Positions 1 to 13,100 of a stretch of 64,000 bases of DNA are shown piece by piece. A model generated the notes under the pieces. The model worked only from the letters and a program-made list of their open reading frames with translations. It was not told where the DNA came from and made no database searches. The DNA comes from Syncephalis fuscata. Lineage: Eukaryota > Zoopagomycota > Zoopagomycetes > Zoopagales > Piptocephalidaceae. Location: NCBI GenBank assembly GCA_025786725.1, contig JAHLTZ010000055.1, forward strand, positions 36,040 to 100,039. Reading direction: 5' to 3'. Positions within the stretch are counted from its first letter, which is position 1. Each line of letters starts with the position of its first letter. The position numbers and the translations under genes are program-made.

Positions 1-1804
1 CCGAACGCACTGAAGCTCAAATTATTGCAGAGCGTCGAATCTTATGCTTTCAGTTTCAACGTTGGATGTTATTGCCAGCAGCCTTCTTAATTCAATTTGC
101 ACTTGGATCTATTCATGCCTGGAGCGTGTTTAATAGGCCAGTCGATGAATACATCTACGGCGATGGTCAACGAGGTATGTTTTATTGTCTTTATGTGTAG
201 TTAGTTCGTGTGGACTAATAAGTTAATTGTAATTGCTATAACTATAAATATAGGCATGGCACCCACCACCTATTCGATTCTTATTCTATTCAATGGTATA
301 GCCGCATCACTTATGGGCCCATGGCTGGAACGACATGGACCACGACCAAGTCTGATTATTGGTGCTTCGCTCTTTGCTCTTGGACATCTTATTGCTGCTC
401 TAGGCGTTTATGTGCGTCAAATATCCGTCGTCTACATAGGCTACGGTGTTGTCACCGGCTATGGTCTTGGTCTATCGTATATCTCACCTGTATCCACGCT
501 GCAGAAATGGTTCCCTGATCGTCGTGGTTTTGCCGCTGGTTTTGCCGTTTGTGGATTTGGTGCAGGCAGTATGGTGTTTGCTAAGGTGCCACTTCCTGTA
601 ATGCACGTCGTGGGTCTCCCATTGACATTTGTCATTTTGGCTGCTATCTATTTTACCATTATAATTGTTTCGTCGCGAGTGATGCGTACTCCACCGCCTG
701 GATTCGTTGTAAATGGCATGAGTTCCGACGGTGTTGCCATGGAACTTGATAGCAATGGTCAATATGTGCCGGTTAAGAAGTCTGAAGACAACAAAGAGGC
801 TGGACCAACACGTATTCAATACACGCTTATCGAATCGCTAGCCAGTCGTGAATACCGCCTATTGTATCCGGCATTCTTGGCCACTTGTCTACTAGGTCTC
901 GTTTCCATTGCTCGTCTCTCGGACATTGCATCCAATCTCTTCCATGTCGATAGTGACATGGCTTCAACTGTCGTTTCTGGTAAATATCCAATTTATTTAC
1001 AAAATGAATTATATTAACATTTTATTATTTCTAGGTGATGGTGCGTTTAGCATTATTGGTCGTATTCTATTTGCTTGGTCATCCGATGCTATTGGTCGCA
1101 AGTTTACACTCGTCACCATGTTGGTCATCCAAATTATTTGCCTTATTCTTATGATTATCTTTGCCAATACCGGTGCCTTCTGGCCGTTTACCATTGCTAT
1201 CTGGGTGGTTACTGCATGCTTTGGTGGTGGCTTTAGCGTCATTCCCGCCACACTTACCGATCTCTTTGGCAGCAAGAACGTCGGCGCCTGCCACGGGTAA
1301 GTTACAGTCTATTATTTTACAAAATATGGGCTATTACAACAAGTGTGATACATATACTAATCATATCCGCTATTCTACAGTGTCATTCTTACCGCTTGGG
1401 CCATTGCTGGTGTAGGTGGTGGTTTCTTGTTCACCGGTGTTTACAATCACCTACGAGCAAACGGCTACACTCCGGCCGATCCATATATTTATAATGCCAA
1501 CTTTTACTGGGTATTGGCCATTTGCATTGTGGGCGTTATTATCGAACTTTGCATGCGTATGAGTGTTCGTGATCGTCTATTCCCGCCTGTGGCCGGTCAA
1601 ATTACGCGGTTCCGCTTTGGCTCACGAATGGTACGCATCAGTACTACTCGCGGCATTGAGATGTTGACAAAGGAGACCGAAGATAACGAATGGAATGCCT
1701 TCTGGACCGCTTACCAACCTCCTCTTGAGTCAGAGATTGTACCGGCATCCACAGTTAAAGAAATCGCTTGTAGCGCAAAAAAGACTAACACCGTGCCTGT
1801 TTAG
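1..1804 (+). CDS. MFS transporter, oxalate/formate antiporter (OFA)-like, 5' partial
   Basis: The 3' part of a multi-pass major facilitator protein in four exons: 1-174, 254-979, 1035-1296 and 1381-1804, stop TAG at 1802-1804. All three introns are GT-AG and join in frame, the first with an ACTAAT branch-like box. The first exon reads RWMLLPAAFLIQFALGSIHAWSVFN, the hallmark first transmembrane helix of OFA/monocarboxylate-type carriers. A central hydrophilic loop lies around 690-840 and further hydrophobic helices follow, with a short cytoplasmic tail. Family members are plasma-membrane or organellar carriers of small organic anions; the substrate cannot be read from sequence. The true start lies upstream of the window. 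An AATAAA at 1863-1868 is a plausible poly(A) signal. Confidence 0.85.
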
Positions 1805-2132
1805 TTACGAAAGCTAATTATAAAACAGAGCAGGTGTTATTCGTTAGCAATTTTGTTTAAATAATAAAGTACATAATCTTCCCTCTATTGAAAGCTACTA
1901 AAATGATGATATATACATTTCTCATTATAAAATTTAATTGTTAGGATAAATTGCGATTTATTGATTTAGCAATGCTATTAAACTTTGTATAAAGTAAAAG
2001 TTACTAAACTAAACACACATTTGTATAACTGCAGTATATTCAGATATACGTTGTTTAGCTAGTATTAACACGCTATAATTACGAATGATAAGTCTATGGA
2101 ATACGATCATTATTACCCCTTAGTAAGCTTGC
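1805..2132. other. Intergenic, convergent 3' ends
   Basis: AT-rich spacer between the MFS gene (+) and secreted-family gene A (-). It holds the MFS poly(A) signal; I see nothing else. Confidence 0.5.
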
Positions 2133-3247
2133 TTAATTGCCATTATTTCTTGAAGAACTCGCTTGACGATTGGTAGAAGGTGTCCAATAGTTTATAGGAT
2201 CCCTAAAACTCTGGTCATTTTCTGACGAATATCGATAATAAAAAGGCGGGTGAATTGTCGGTATCGCTAAATCTTTGTATTCCTTTCTAACATGTTTTAC
2301 TGCATCTTTGAACTGCAAAGACGGTTCAATTTTCCGATAAAAAATGGCTAGACAATACCATAGTCGATTATTCATTTTCTCAATTTCAATATCATACACT
2401 CGTCCATTAGAAAAACGCCCAACCATATCTAAAGGACGCACACGATCAACGGAAGTAAATGTTATGCGATCACCATCGATGCATCCATCTAATAGTCGTA
2501 TAAGCATATTGGCAAGTACAGACAATCGGATATTCAACTCACTGTGCTTAATGGCGTCAATGATCGACCACCCCTTTGTCTCCATGTCTTTTATAACTAT
2601 TTAGTTGATAGTTAGCATAAGGTTATTGTAATTGGTATATACTTACAACCTACAAGGTTTGAAAATCTAGATTTTGCTACTTGTGGCGTAACAGATTCAG
2701 AAATACTATAGGTATAAATGGATTCCTTGCATTGTGGATTCACAGCCATATAGCAAAGATAGCCATCATTTAAAGTAAATTTTTTAACAATAGAATAAAA
2801 GGAGCTTGGCGGAGAATTTGATTCAAATACGTTGAAATCTCCAGAATACATATCCTATCAATAAAGCATTATGATTAGTGCTTAAAATAATAATGTATAT
2901 ACTTACGTTGTATAGGTTAAAGGCCCAGTAATTTGTTTGTTTATTTCTGCATATAACTCTGGATTGGGCTGATAGGATTGTTTACATAATATTTTCCTTC
3001 CATAACATAAGCGCCATTCCTTTCCACTGCATTATTATTAAGGGTAAGACCTTTAATATCAAATGCGCCAGATCGGCCTAATTGATACCCAAAAACAGGA
3101 TCTATGTTTATAATATAATATTACTATTGCAGTACAAGTTTACTATACTGTTACCATTTTCACCGAATATCAGTTTAAGCATTGCCATACTTTGCCCAGC
3201 TGACAGCAGCACTATTAATGGTAAAAATATTTCGCTCCAGATAGCAT
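2133..3247 (-). CDS. Unrecognised secreted-family protein, copy A
   Basis: First of three paralogues in the window (B 4165-5448, C 56848-58048). Exon 1 starts at ATG 3247-3245, equivalent to the second Met of copy B, with a hydrophobic leader ending near QSMA. It then carries the family segment LKLIFGENGNSIVNLYCNSN. Exon 1 ends at 2907 (GTAAGT donor). Exon 2 starts at 2854 and contains FESNSPP, GGYLCYM and NPQCKE. A phase-1 intron leads to the last exon (KDMETKGWSI... to stop at 2133), which holds KEYKDLAIPTI. Conserved cysteines suggest a disulfide-stabilised extracellular fold. Exon 1 needs two one-base homopolymer corrections (near 3225 and 3117), so it is either a decaying copy or carries assembly errors. 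I do not recognise the family and assign no function. Confidence 0.55.
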
Positions 3248-4164
3248 TATAAAATTTTTGTTTAATATTTATATCTCTGTGATTTTGTAAATATTGTAGT
3301 TGTGACAATAAAAATAATAGACATAAAATAAGTTGTGAGAGATAAAGAAATAAAAAATGGCAAATTACTCGGCTATTTATAGCAAATAGTAGTATATAGT
3401 AATAGTGCACGCTTTGTGTTTAAACAAAAAAATGTATTTTAACAATGGGCAGCATGGAAATAAAACAATCTAATTAAACGACAGCTTAAAATGGAAATTA
3501 GTAATTATTTATGTTAATTAAAATGTCGTCTTTTATAAAATTAGCTATTGATTTGCCACGTTAATGGCATAGAATAAATATGGCAACAGTGATATGGTGT
3601 AGTTGGAATAGAATAATCAAGGCAACAGTAAACAACATATTCCTTTGTTCAGATTTTATCATAAAATATAGTGTATAGTGTAATCTTACATGTAACATTG
3701 CCATGGCTTTCTTGACTCAATGGTTTTATTACCAAACTTATACAATATAACTATTTATTAATCTTATAAATTTAATCATAAAATTAATTATGTAGCAAAT
3801 AGTAATATTGAAATGTTTTGTTTATTGCTGTATATATAAGCGCAGATTGCATTTATCAACTCGCAACATTGCCAAGGTTTTGTAAATTAGCAAGATTAGC
3901 GGACATATAAGTGTAGTCGAAACGCACATATAACATTTCTTCCTGGACAGTACAATAGTTGCGCCAGTATGCTGATTTACAATCAAACAAAATGCCATTG
4001 TGATGGAAATCATGACATGCATTAAAATGTTTATTCTGTATGAACTGAGACATGAAATTCAATATAATAAGAAAAGTTTGTAATAACTAATTTACGATTA
4101 ATTTTCAGTTTTTCAGTATAAATAAAAAAGTATAATTGAAATAGTACCAAACACATAGTTTATA
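3248..4164. other. Intergenic, AT-rich
   Basis: Spacer between copies A and B of the secreted family. Short frames on both strands lack support from splice sites or conserved motifs. I see no gene. Confidence 0.4.
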
Positions 4165-5448
4165 CTATGTTAAATCTCTAATAGCGCTTACATCAAATTG
4201 TAATAAATTCAATCTTAGTTTATTGGTTAAGCAACGAAAAGAATTAAGACAAATTATATGCATAGCATATTTAGATATACGCTTTTCGCCCAATGTAATC
4301 ATACTATGATCGCGGATATAAAGCGGTAGAGGCTCTTCGTCCTCACTACTTGATGGACTAGATTGATGTCTAATAACAGGTGTACTATCGAGCAAAGGAT
4401 CGTTGTAATGTTGGCCGTATTGCTGTGGATGTTGATAAGGAGGTGCATTAATTGTCGGTATTGCTAAATCCTTGTATTTATTTTAACATATTTTAATGCA
4501 TCCTTGTGATTCAAACGAAGTTCAGTTTTACGATAGAAATAAGCTAGCCAATACCATAGTCTATCATTTGCTATTGTAATTTCATCATCGTATACCCGTC
4601 CATCAGCAGAATAGGAGAGAGACTCTATAGGACGTATAGTATCAATGGAAAAAATGTTATGCGATCATTCTCAATGCAACCATCTGATATCATATAAGCA
4701 TACTAACAATTATAAACAGTCAAATATGTAACTTACAATTTTCAATAGCATTACTAATCGACCATCCTTTTGCTTTCATGTCTTTGACCACTATTCAATT
4801 GACAGTTAGCAAAATAGTATTGCAACAATATGTACTTGCAGTTTGTAAATTTTAAAAGTCTAAATTCTGCTACTTGTGAAGTAACATATCTATAATTGAT
4901 ATACTGAGAAATAGTTTCTCTGCATTGTGGATCAACAACCATGTAACAAAGATAGCCGCCATCGTAAGTAAATTTCTTAATAACGGAGTAAAAGGGACGC
5001 GGAAAAGAATTTGATTCAAACATGTTAAAATCTTCAGAATATATATCCTACAAACAAAATTACTATAACTGAAGTTTATAATAATAATAAATATGCATAC
5101 CTGGTAGAATTTAAATGATAAATACTTTGTCGGCCTATTTCTGCATATAACTCTAGCATCAAGTTGATAAGTAATGTTTACATAATATTCCCCTTCCGTA
5201 ACATATGCATTATTATTTTCCACTGCATTGTTATTAATAATAAGATTTTTGATACCAAATGCGCCAGGTCGGCCTAATTGATACCCAAAAACAGGATCTA
5301 TGTTTATAATATAAATATTACTATTGCAGTACAAGTTTACTATACTGTTACCATTTTCACCGAATATCAGTTTAAGCATTGCCATACTTTGGTTAACCAA
5401 TAGCAGCACCAGTAACAATAAAAGATAGTTAGTTCTAAATAGCATCAT
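4165..5448 (-). CDS. Unrecognised secreted-family protein, copy B
   Basis: Tandem paralogue of copy A in the same orientation. It starts at MM (5448-5443) and has the clearest signal peptide of the family (MMLFRTNYLLLLLVLLLVN). Exon 1 is intact to the GTATGC donor near 5101 and includes GYQLGRPGAFGIKNL and ARVICRNRP. Exon 2 begins DIYSEDFNMFESNS and ends at a GC donor (GCAAGT) where copy A has GTAAGT. Later exons hold KAKGWSISNAIEN and, after a probable one-base loss near 4480, a C-terminal part with an acidic SSPSSSEDEEPLPLY segment. The far 3' end is uncertain. Role unknown. The A/B pair looks like a local tandem duplication. Confidence 0.5.
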
Positions 5449-5929
5449 TGAATTCTTATTAATGTGTATGTCTTTGTAACTTTGCAAATTATTATATTTG
5501 CAATAATAAAAATAAAAAACGTAAAATAAGTCGTGTGAAAACAAAGAAATAAACAAGGTGGGCTGTTCAATTGCTTATAGCAAATGGTAATATATAGTAA
5601 TTATGCACGCTTTATTGTTTAAGCGAAAAAAAACGTGTATTTTGATGGCTGCTAGCATAAAAGTAGAGCATTCTAATTGAATGAAAGCTCAAAATGGAAT
5701 TTATAATCGTGCATGCTAGTTGAAAATGCCGCTTTAGGTTTGAATACATTTTTATTCAAATTGGTAGTTGACTTGCTATATTAATGCTTTAGCAAAAATA
5801 TAATAGCAGCAATTTGAAGCTATTTAAAAGAGATAAATGGACAATAGCATACAGCTCAGTCATCAATTTGGTTTTTTATTTTATCAATTAAGTTATAAAA
5901 TATAGTATTAATTGTGATTACTTTACTAA
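5449..5929. other. Intergenic, upstream of copy B
   Basis: AT-rich upstream region of gene B. It resembles the region upstream of gene A (both contain a CGCTTT...GTTTAA segment about 150-180 bp upstream of the ATG), so the tandem duplication seems to include promoter sequence. Confidence 0.35.
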
Positions 5930-6581
5930 TGATATAAATAAAATAGAATGTAACATACCATTTGGTTTTTTTGAAACATTTGAGGTTGACTACTATTATT
6001 ATTGCTGGCCATGCATAAAAAAATTGACTGAATATTAATAGAAGCCATATAATTACGATTTCGTATCGCTCCGCAGTCGTTGTTATTGTTGCGTCTGAAT
6101 GGTCTCTTCTATTTTTCAATCTTCTATTGTTGCATTTTGGGCATATTTGCAATGTAAAATACTCGTCTATGGTGACAAAAAGGTAGAAAGACTAGCATTT
6201 CTGATGTTCACCATTCTCTTAAGCATTCTTAGTATTAACTTGGTAGGCACAGTTTATTTGCCAACCATTGATGAAGCAAATGGTCTCCACCATATGCAAT
6301 AATGATAGATTGAGTGTCTTCATCAGAAACATCTTGTGGCGACGGCTGTAGCCAGAATATGCGGCATGCCGTTGAGGTTACTTGAACAGATGTTAATGTA
6401 AAATAAGAGAAGTAAAAACTAGAGATTAAATAATGTTATTTATTGCTGTACAAATACACATGTTATTTGTATTGTCATATTCAACATTATTGTATAATAT
6501 ATTACTGCATAAAACAATACGATAGCGATAGGAAAAGAAGAGTGAAATAAGTAAATAAAAATGTGGAAGTCAAAGTAAAAT
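5930..6581. repeat. Dispersed repeat, copy 1
   Basis: About 650 bp that recurs in the same orientation at 32560-33198, with many single-base differences, several of them run-length changes. Part of it recurs at 46640-46748. On the minus strand both long copies keep an ORF of about 60 codons ending at 6237-6235 (other copy: 32859-32857), with RIFWLQPSPQDVSDEDTQ and GGDHLLHQWLANKLCLP. It could be an exon of a dispersed gene family or the remnant of a mobile element. No terminal repeats or target-site duplication were seen. Confidence 0.5.
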
Positions 6582-7130
6582 AATTTCCATATTAATTAAT
6601 AAGTAAATTCATATGATTTAGTGTCAAAAAACCAAGATTGACATCCTTTACTTGATTGAAATATACATTTGTTGCTCTACTAAACATGGAATTGGATGGT
6701 GAGTGACATTAAGTATCAAACTATAATGCTTTGAATACTTTACAGCAATAACAATACGGATTAACATTTGTTTGTTTATTATATTTTATTGTAAGTAACA
6801 TGAAATACTATTTAATATTTATTTTAATAATGAAAACAATGCAGACTGGTTCAATTTCAGCTAATTCAATCGGAGTTGAGGTGGCACTGCTTCAACAAAC
6901 AATAATTTTCAGTATTAAAGACTGGTCGATGGTTTATTATTCAAATTATGGATCTTTTTGTTCCCATTTAACCTAGGGGGCACAAATTACAATAAACCCC
7001 CTTTTTGTAACAAAATCTCATGCACCACCCTGCCATATCATATAGTGGGACTACTGTAAAGTCTAGGTGGGAACGATACAATATGTCGTTTATATAATTA
7101 ATCTAAATAGCCTAACTATAGTAATCTATA
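6582..7130. other. Intergenic, upstream of SMYD-like gene
   Basis: Non-coding AT-rich sequence including the presumptive promoter of the 7131 gene. A short C/G run near 6975-7010 is locally unusual. No gene seen. Confidence 0.4.
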
Positions 7131-9676
7131 ATGGCAACGACAAACATTAATGGACGACGACGCGTACCTTTAAGGAATCTAGTGCAGAATGCGCTTGAAT
7201 CTATAAATTTGTCAAGTAATTGTAATGAAATTAAAGCATACGAATCTCTTATGCAACATGAAAAGCGACTGTTGCAACTACTTGAAATGTGGCGTGACAA
7301 TAAGTCACTATGTTTGTCTATTGATTGGGAAGATAATGACGTGTTAAAGTCGTTTGAATGGAAGCAGCGCGGAACCATCGCCTTCCGAGAACAGCGATAT
7401 ACTGACGCTCTTGTCTGTTATCAAGAGGTAGGTACTATACCTGATACAACTAGTTGTTGCGATTGACCATGGCTAGTGTGTACGCTATGCAGTAGAATCA
7501 AATATGGCAGATAAACAAAGTAACGAGCATGTTCCGTTATGTATTGCTTACGCCAATCGTTCTGCCGCGCTAATTGAGGTGGCAAGCGAATTATCCAACA
7601 AATATGATAAACACAACATATTGCAGCCAGTATCCATACAGCAAAAAGAGTTATTGCTTGCTGCAAAGCATGATGTTATTCGCGCTCTATCACTCAATTA
7701 CCCAAATCAGCGTGCTTCCAAGCTTTATTTACGATATATCTATTGTTTACAAAAAGAGCTAATTGCTCAAAATACTACGCATGAACTATGCTCAGTTTAT
7801 ATAAACGAAATTGAAAAAACATTTAATACTGCATTAGAATGTGCAAAGAACGCAGCCACACTAGAAGAACGCAAACAATTTACATCCAAAATAATCAAAC
7901 AGCAAAGTATATGGCAACAGATGATTGAAGACTTACCAAGTTGTTTAAGTACCAAGCGTGATTCTATAAACAAATTCATATCACAAAAATCACCGCAAAT
8001 TAAATTGGATCGACAAGATGATCAAGGTCGATGATTACTGCATCGTCTAATATATCTATTGGTACTTCATTACTAACGGAATTACCAGCTATTGCTTGCA
8101 TCGATCCTAGTGTATATCGCAGTGTTTGCGAATATTGTCTATGTAAACTACCATTCGATTATATCTCGTAAGTTTAAATAAGTTGCTGTATTAAAGCTGT
8201 TTAATATACTAACAACTATTAGTTGCAAAGTTTGTCCCGACGCATTTTATTGTTCCATTAGTTGTCGAGATGCTGGATGGACTGCCTATCACAAATACGA
8301 GTGTAAAAAGGCGTGGTCGTTGATTTGGCACCTGAAATTCTACTGGCTGTCCGATTAATGTTTAAGCTAAATGATGAACAGATATCACAGCGAACAATAA
8401 AACATGGCGATTCAATAGATGATGGATGGCCACGTAAGTATTTATTGGTATATGATACGTTGGATTAATGTTTTGTAGAAATAATACAGCTAGAGGATCA
8501 TAAAAAGGAATTACCACCATTGATACAAGCCACCGACCAATGCATAGCTCTATTGTTAACACAAACAATTGGTCTTAATCAACAACAACAGCAGTTGCTG
8601 CTACGCTGCCAAGCCTTAGTACGTTATAACGCGATGGCCATACGACAGCTGCAAACTACATCGCTTCCATCCGTTTTGCTGCCCGTTGAATCGTCAAATA
8701 ACGAAGTAATTGCAGTACAAACAGAAGTTGTAGTCGGCCATGCGCTTTATCGCTATGCTGCTATGCTAAATCATAGCTGCCAACCCAATGCTTTTCTTTT
8801 TTTAATAGCGTTAACGGCAATAGTAGAGAGAATAGGCAATGGTTAAACTCGCCAGTGATAGATAAAGGTGTTATACCAGGCATATGGCTATCACTAAGAC
8901 CTACAGCGCCAATTAATAATGGCGAGCCGATATATATTAGCTATGGTCCACTAGCTGCAGCAGAACAAATAGATAAACGAAAAGCATTTTTGGAAACTCG
9001 CTATTTGTTTTCATGTCACTGCTTTGCATGCAGGTAAATAATAGATAATACAAGTTAATTACTATCAATAATAGAAAGATTAACAAAATTAATGTAATTG
9101 TAGATCGACTGATAATACAATTGGGCTTTGCTATAAAAAGGACATTGATTCTTGCGAACAACTTAAAGTAATAAGCGTAATATCAGCATTAGTCAATTGG
9201 CTAATATATTGTATAGATTTTAAAACAAATCGAAGAGCTTGAAGCACGTATTGCTGGTGCATTGGATATTGAATCCATTAAAAAACTTCTACAGCTACAA
9301 CAAAAATATATAACCGCTACAGTATCAATGTAGGAAAGACGCTAGATTGTCTAGCATTGGCATATGCTACACTTGGTAATATGGAGATGGCCGTCAAATA
9401 CAGCAAAGACTCCTTAGAAGTTGTAAAAACAACTATGGCAAGATTAGCGTTGAGGCAGCAAGAGAGACTGTTAAATTGCTTGATATTTTAAAGCATTGGT
9501 AAATATTAATATTTTAACTATACTATTTGATTATTTTTATTAATGATATATTTAGCAATTATCATGAATTCAATGCACTATGGAAGGAAGCAATTGAATT
9601 GCATAGCCAGTTATTCGGTGCTATGCATCCGGAAACACAGCATCTTTACGAACTTAATCATTTAAATATAAAATAA
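7131..9676 (+). CDS. TPR/MYND/SET-domain protein (SMYD-like lysine methyltransferase)
   Basis: Exon 1 is 7131-7431; exon 2 starts at 7496 and joins in phase 1 to give a TPR-like helix pair (REQRYTDALVCYQ ... CIAYANRSAALIE). Downstream is a MYND zinc finger (CEYCLCK...CKVCPDAFYCSISCRDAGW...H..EC, about 8125-8310), then SET motifs NHSCQPNA (about 8770) and GEPIYISYG (about 8922), and a post-SET CHCFACR (about 9017). A C-terminal TPR-like region ends HPETQHLYELNHL, stop at 9674-9676. The family transfers methyl groups from SAM to lysines of histones and other proteins. The frame is broken at three homopolymers: GG 8026, A5 8305 and T7 8797. This is either a decaying gene or assembly error; motif conservation favours a functional gene. 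Confidence 0.7.
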
Positions 9677-9868
9677 GCAATGATTTATTAACAAATCTTG
9701 TGCTAATTATACATTGACTTGTTATATTTCTATTTGCCGTTTAATTTATTAATGGTAGAACAAATATTATAATGTTCTGTTTGGTTAACACTTGTTGAGC
9801 GCTGAATGAGAATTAAACATGGTCATAACTATAGCAATTTGATCGAGTATTTATAATAAAACCATGTG

Positions 9869-9874
9869 TTTATT
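9869..9874 (-). promoter_or_regulatory. Putative poly(A) signal of mu1
   Basis: AATAAA on the minus strand within a TAGTAATAAACA context, which is shared with mu3 (51515-51520) and, in part, mu2 (36202-36207). Confidence 0.5.
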
Positions 9875-10103
9875 ACTACAGACGTGCATAGCTGAATAGA
9901 CACAGCTGAATACATGCTTATTAGTAAGATAATGGTACCACCGATTAGAATATGAATAAACTGGACATTGGCTGCAACTTGATATATAAATAGGCTGAGT
10001 GGCAGCTATCAAATGGTCTTGTTCTTTATTGAATATATACCTAAAGTGCGTTGGGCTAGCAAATGTGGCTACAATATCAATGCTGATGTCTTGAAAGCAG
10101 CGG

Positions 10104-13100
10104 TTAAGCTATATTATAAATATATGCAATACATGTCATATAGTTAGTGTATAAACTAAGCATATAATATCAAGTACGCTTCATTATATCATACTAAACA
10201 CGCACGATGAATAATATATGTTTAACGTATTGGCAATCAATATACAATGTCACTTACAGCCTGTTAACACATATTATTCAATAAACATGGCGTATAGTAA
10301 TTGCTTAGCGTATATTTGATTACTGTACAGTGTCACTTACTAACTATCAATATAAATTATTGACCACACGCAGTGCATGGTATATATTTAGCGTATAATT
10401 GATTAGTATTCAATAGTACTTACCGGCTATTCATACAAGTTATTAAACATGCATATTGTATAACATATATTTAATGTATTATTAATTGGTCTACCATGAC
10501 ACCTACCCCCTATCAATAAAAGTTATTAAACGCGCATAGTACATAGAATATACTTGGTATATTACTAATTAATATACAATGACACTTACAATCTATCAAC
10601 AGAAATTATTAAGCATGCAAAGTGTACAACGTATGTTTAACCTATAGCTGATTAACATAAAATATAACCTATCAACTATCAATGCAAGTCATTAAGCGCG
10701 CATATCACGTGGTTAACGCACATTGACTAATATAAATGCTACTTACAACCTATTAATATAAGTTGTTAAATAAGCACAGCGTACAACATATGTTAACATA
10801 TAGTTTATCAATGTGCAATTCCACATACCAGCTATTGATGTCAGATTATCAAACAGACATAGTGTATCACATAAGTTTAGTGTATATTCAATTGCTATAC
10901 AATGCCACCTACCATCTATTAATGCAAATCATTAAATATCCAAAATGTATAAAATATGCTTAGTTCATAGTTAATTAATGTATAACGTCACCTACTAACT
11001 ATCGATGTCAGATTATCAAACATACAAATTGTATCACATATATTTGGTGTATATTCAATTGCTATACAATACTACTTGCTATCTATTAGTGTTATTTTAT
11101 TAAACACACATGAAGGACATATACTTAGTGTATAGTTAGCTGCCATACAATGCCACTTAAATCCTATCAACAAAATTATTCAACATACACGGTATATGGA
11201 TATGCTTAGTGTATGGTCAAATGGTGTCGTATTACTATTATGAAGGGGGACTGAGTAATACGGCAAGGTAGATAAAACACTAGGATCTTGTAATAAAAGG
11301 TTTTTCTTAGGATTGAACTACTTTATTAATAAATGTAAATATTCCAGCTTTTATAGCTGGCTTGACACATCGATTACGTGGTACCCGTGTACCACGTGTT
11401 CTGAATATGTCGCCACATCACTCCCTCACTAAGTGTCGAACGTCCCGTTGACACATTAAGTGAATTAGTGGAAAGGTTAGATAATGATATTTGGTTAATT
11501 GATATGTTGGGTAATAATAAATGGGCAGGTCGTGTGTGAAGTGGAATTATTCGATCAGCGTGTTCTGAAAACATTCTTTGTGTTTCCAAATCCTTGAGTC
11601 TGTAGTTGACAGCTGACGTTTGTTCTATCACTTTAAAAGGACCTTTCATTCTTTCTTTCATCTTTCTCAACTTCGTACCTTTTAGTAGTTGTTCTTCTAT
11701 CCACACTAAGTCACCTTCTTTAAATGGTTCTTTTCTTCTTCCTTTATTATACCTAGCCGACTGCCGACGTTGGGCCGCTTCAATCATTAACTTGGCTCTT
11801 TCCCTGACATCATTGAGTCGGAGTTGCAGATCGGTGACGTATTCCTCATATTCTTCTACTCTCTTATGGAACCGAACTGGAGCCGTTGAAACAGGGCCAA
11901 CTGCTACTTCTAATGGCTGAGTCGCCTCTCGGCCGAATAGTAACTGAAATGGTGAGTGGCCAGCGGATGACTGTTTCGTTGTTCTGTATGCAAACAATAG
12001 CAGGGGTAGATATTTATCCCAATCTTTTTCGAAATCACTAGTGAACTTAGCGATCATCGATGCAAGTGTATGATTAAAACGCTCAACTAGTCCGTCAGTC
12101 TGTGGACGTCGTGCGGAGGTAATCCGTCGCTGTATGCCAAGTCGTTTCGCAATACCGGCAGTTAATCCAGATGTAAAGTTAGTACCACCATCAGTAAGTA
12201 GTACACTAGGCATGCCGTGTCTAGCAATAACGTTATTCATCAGGAACTGTACTGTAGTTTCTGCAGTTGCATCTGGGATAGCAGCGGCTTCAATCCAACG
12301 CGTGGTGTAATCACAGCATACAGCTACGTACTTATTACCATGTTCAGACTCAGTAAATGGACCCATAAGGTCGATGGCAATAAAGTCGAATGGCTTTTCT
12401 GGCACTGGTAGTGATTGTAATAATCCAGATCGTTGGTGTATTCGTCGTATCTTCTGACATACTGTGCACGATGTCACATAGTCGCATACATCACTATGCA
12501 TATTCTGCCACCAGTAGCTCTGACGTAGTCGTTGGTAAGTACGAGTAATACCCAAATGACCAGCTAATTCTTTATCATGACAATGATATAGAACTATAGG
12601 TCGATATTGATTAGGCACAACATCCAACAACTCTGTCATCACATCGCCTTTCATAACCTTCCTCTTCAACCGACCAGTCACTAGCTCAAAGCGTTTAGCA
12701 CGTTTTCGTAAAGCACGCCGACTAGCATCGGACATTAGCGTCATATACTCAGCACCTTGTTGTAAATAAGCATATACATCAGCAGTAGTTAACTCTGTTT
12801 GTTGTGCATATACCCATTCTTCTTCAGTTGGTAGCAACGGTGTTGTATTTTCAGCTATGTGCATTACTTCTTCTACTTTGTCTTGTTCAGCTAGTTCAAC
12901 TAGTTCGTGCCATGGCAACGGATCTCGTGACAAGGCATCTGCATTGGCATTGGCAGTACCACGCCTATATTCGATAGTCGGACGGTATTCCTGTAACTTC
13001 AATGCCCAACGGCCAAGTCGACCAGTTGGATTGGGTCGTGACATTAACCAACGTAGAGCTGAGTGATCAGTGACTACTGTAAATTCACTACCGTATATAT

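Noticed and set aside
6099-6302. Plus-strand ORF of 67 codons in the dispersed repeat
   Set aside because: Broken by run-length changes in the second copy (32740-32940), while the minus-strand frame is kept in both.
10763-10963. ORF of 66 codons (and its twin on the minus strand at 50429-50629)
   Set aside because: It runs antisense across the microexon array and is open only because the repeats are AT-rich and in phase. Splice-signal periodicity on the other strand explains the sequence better.
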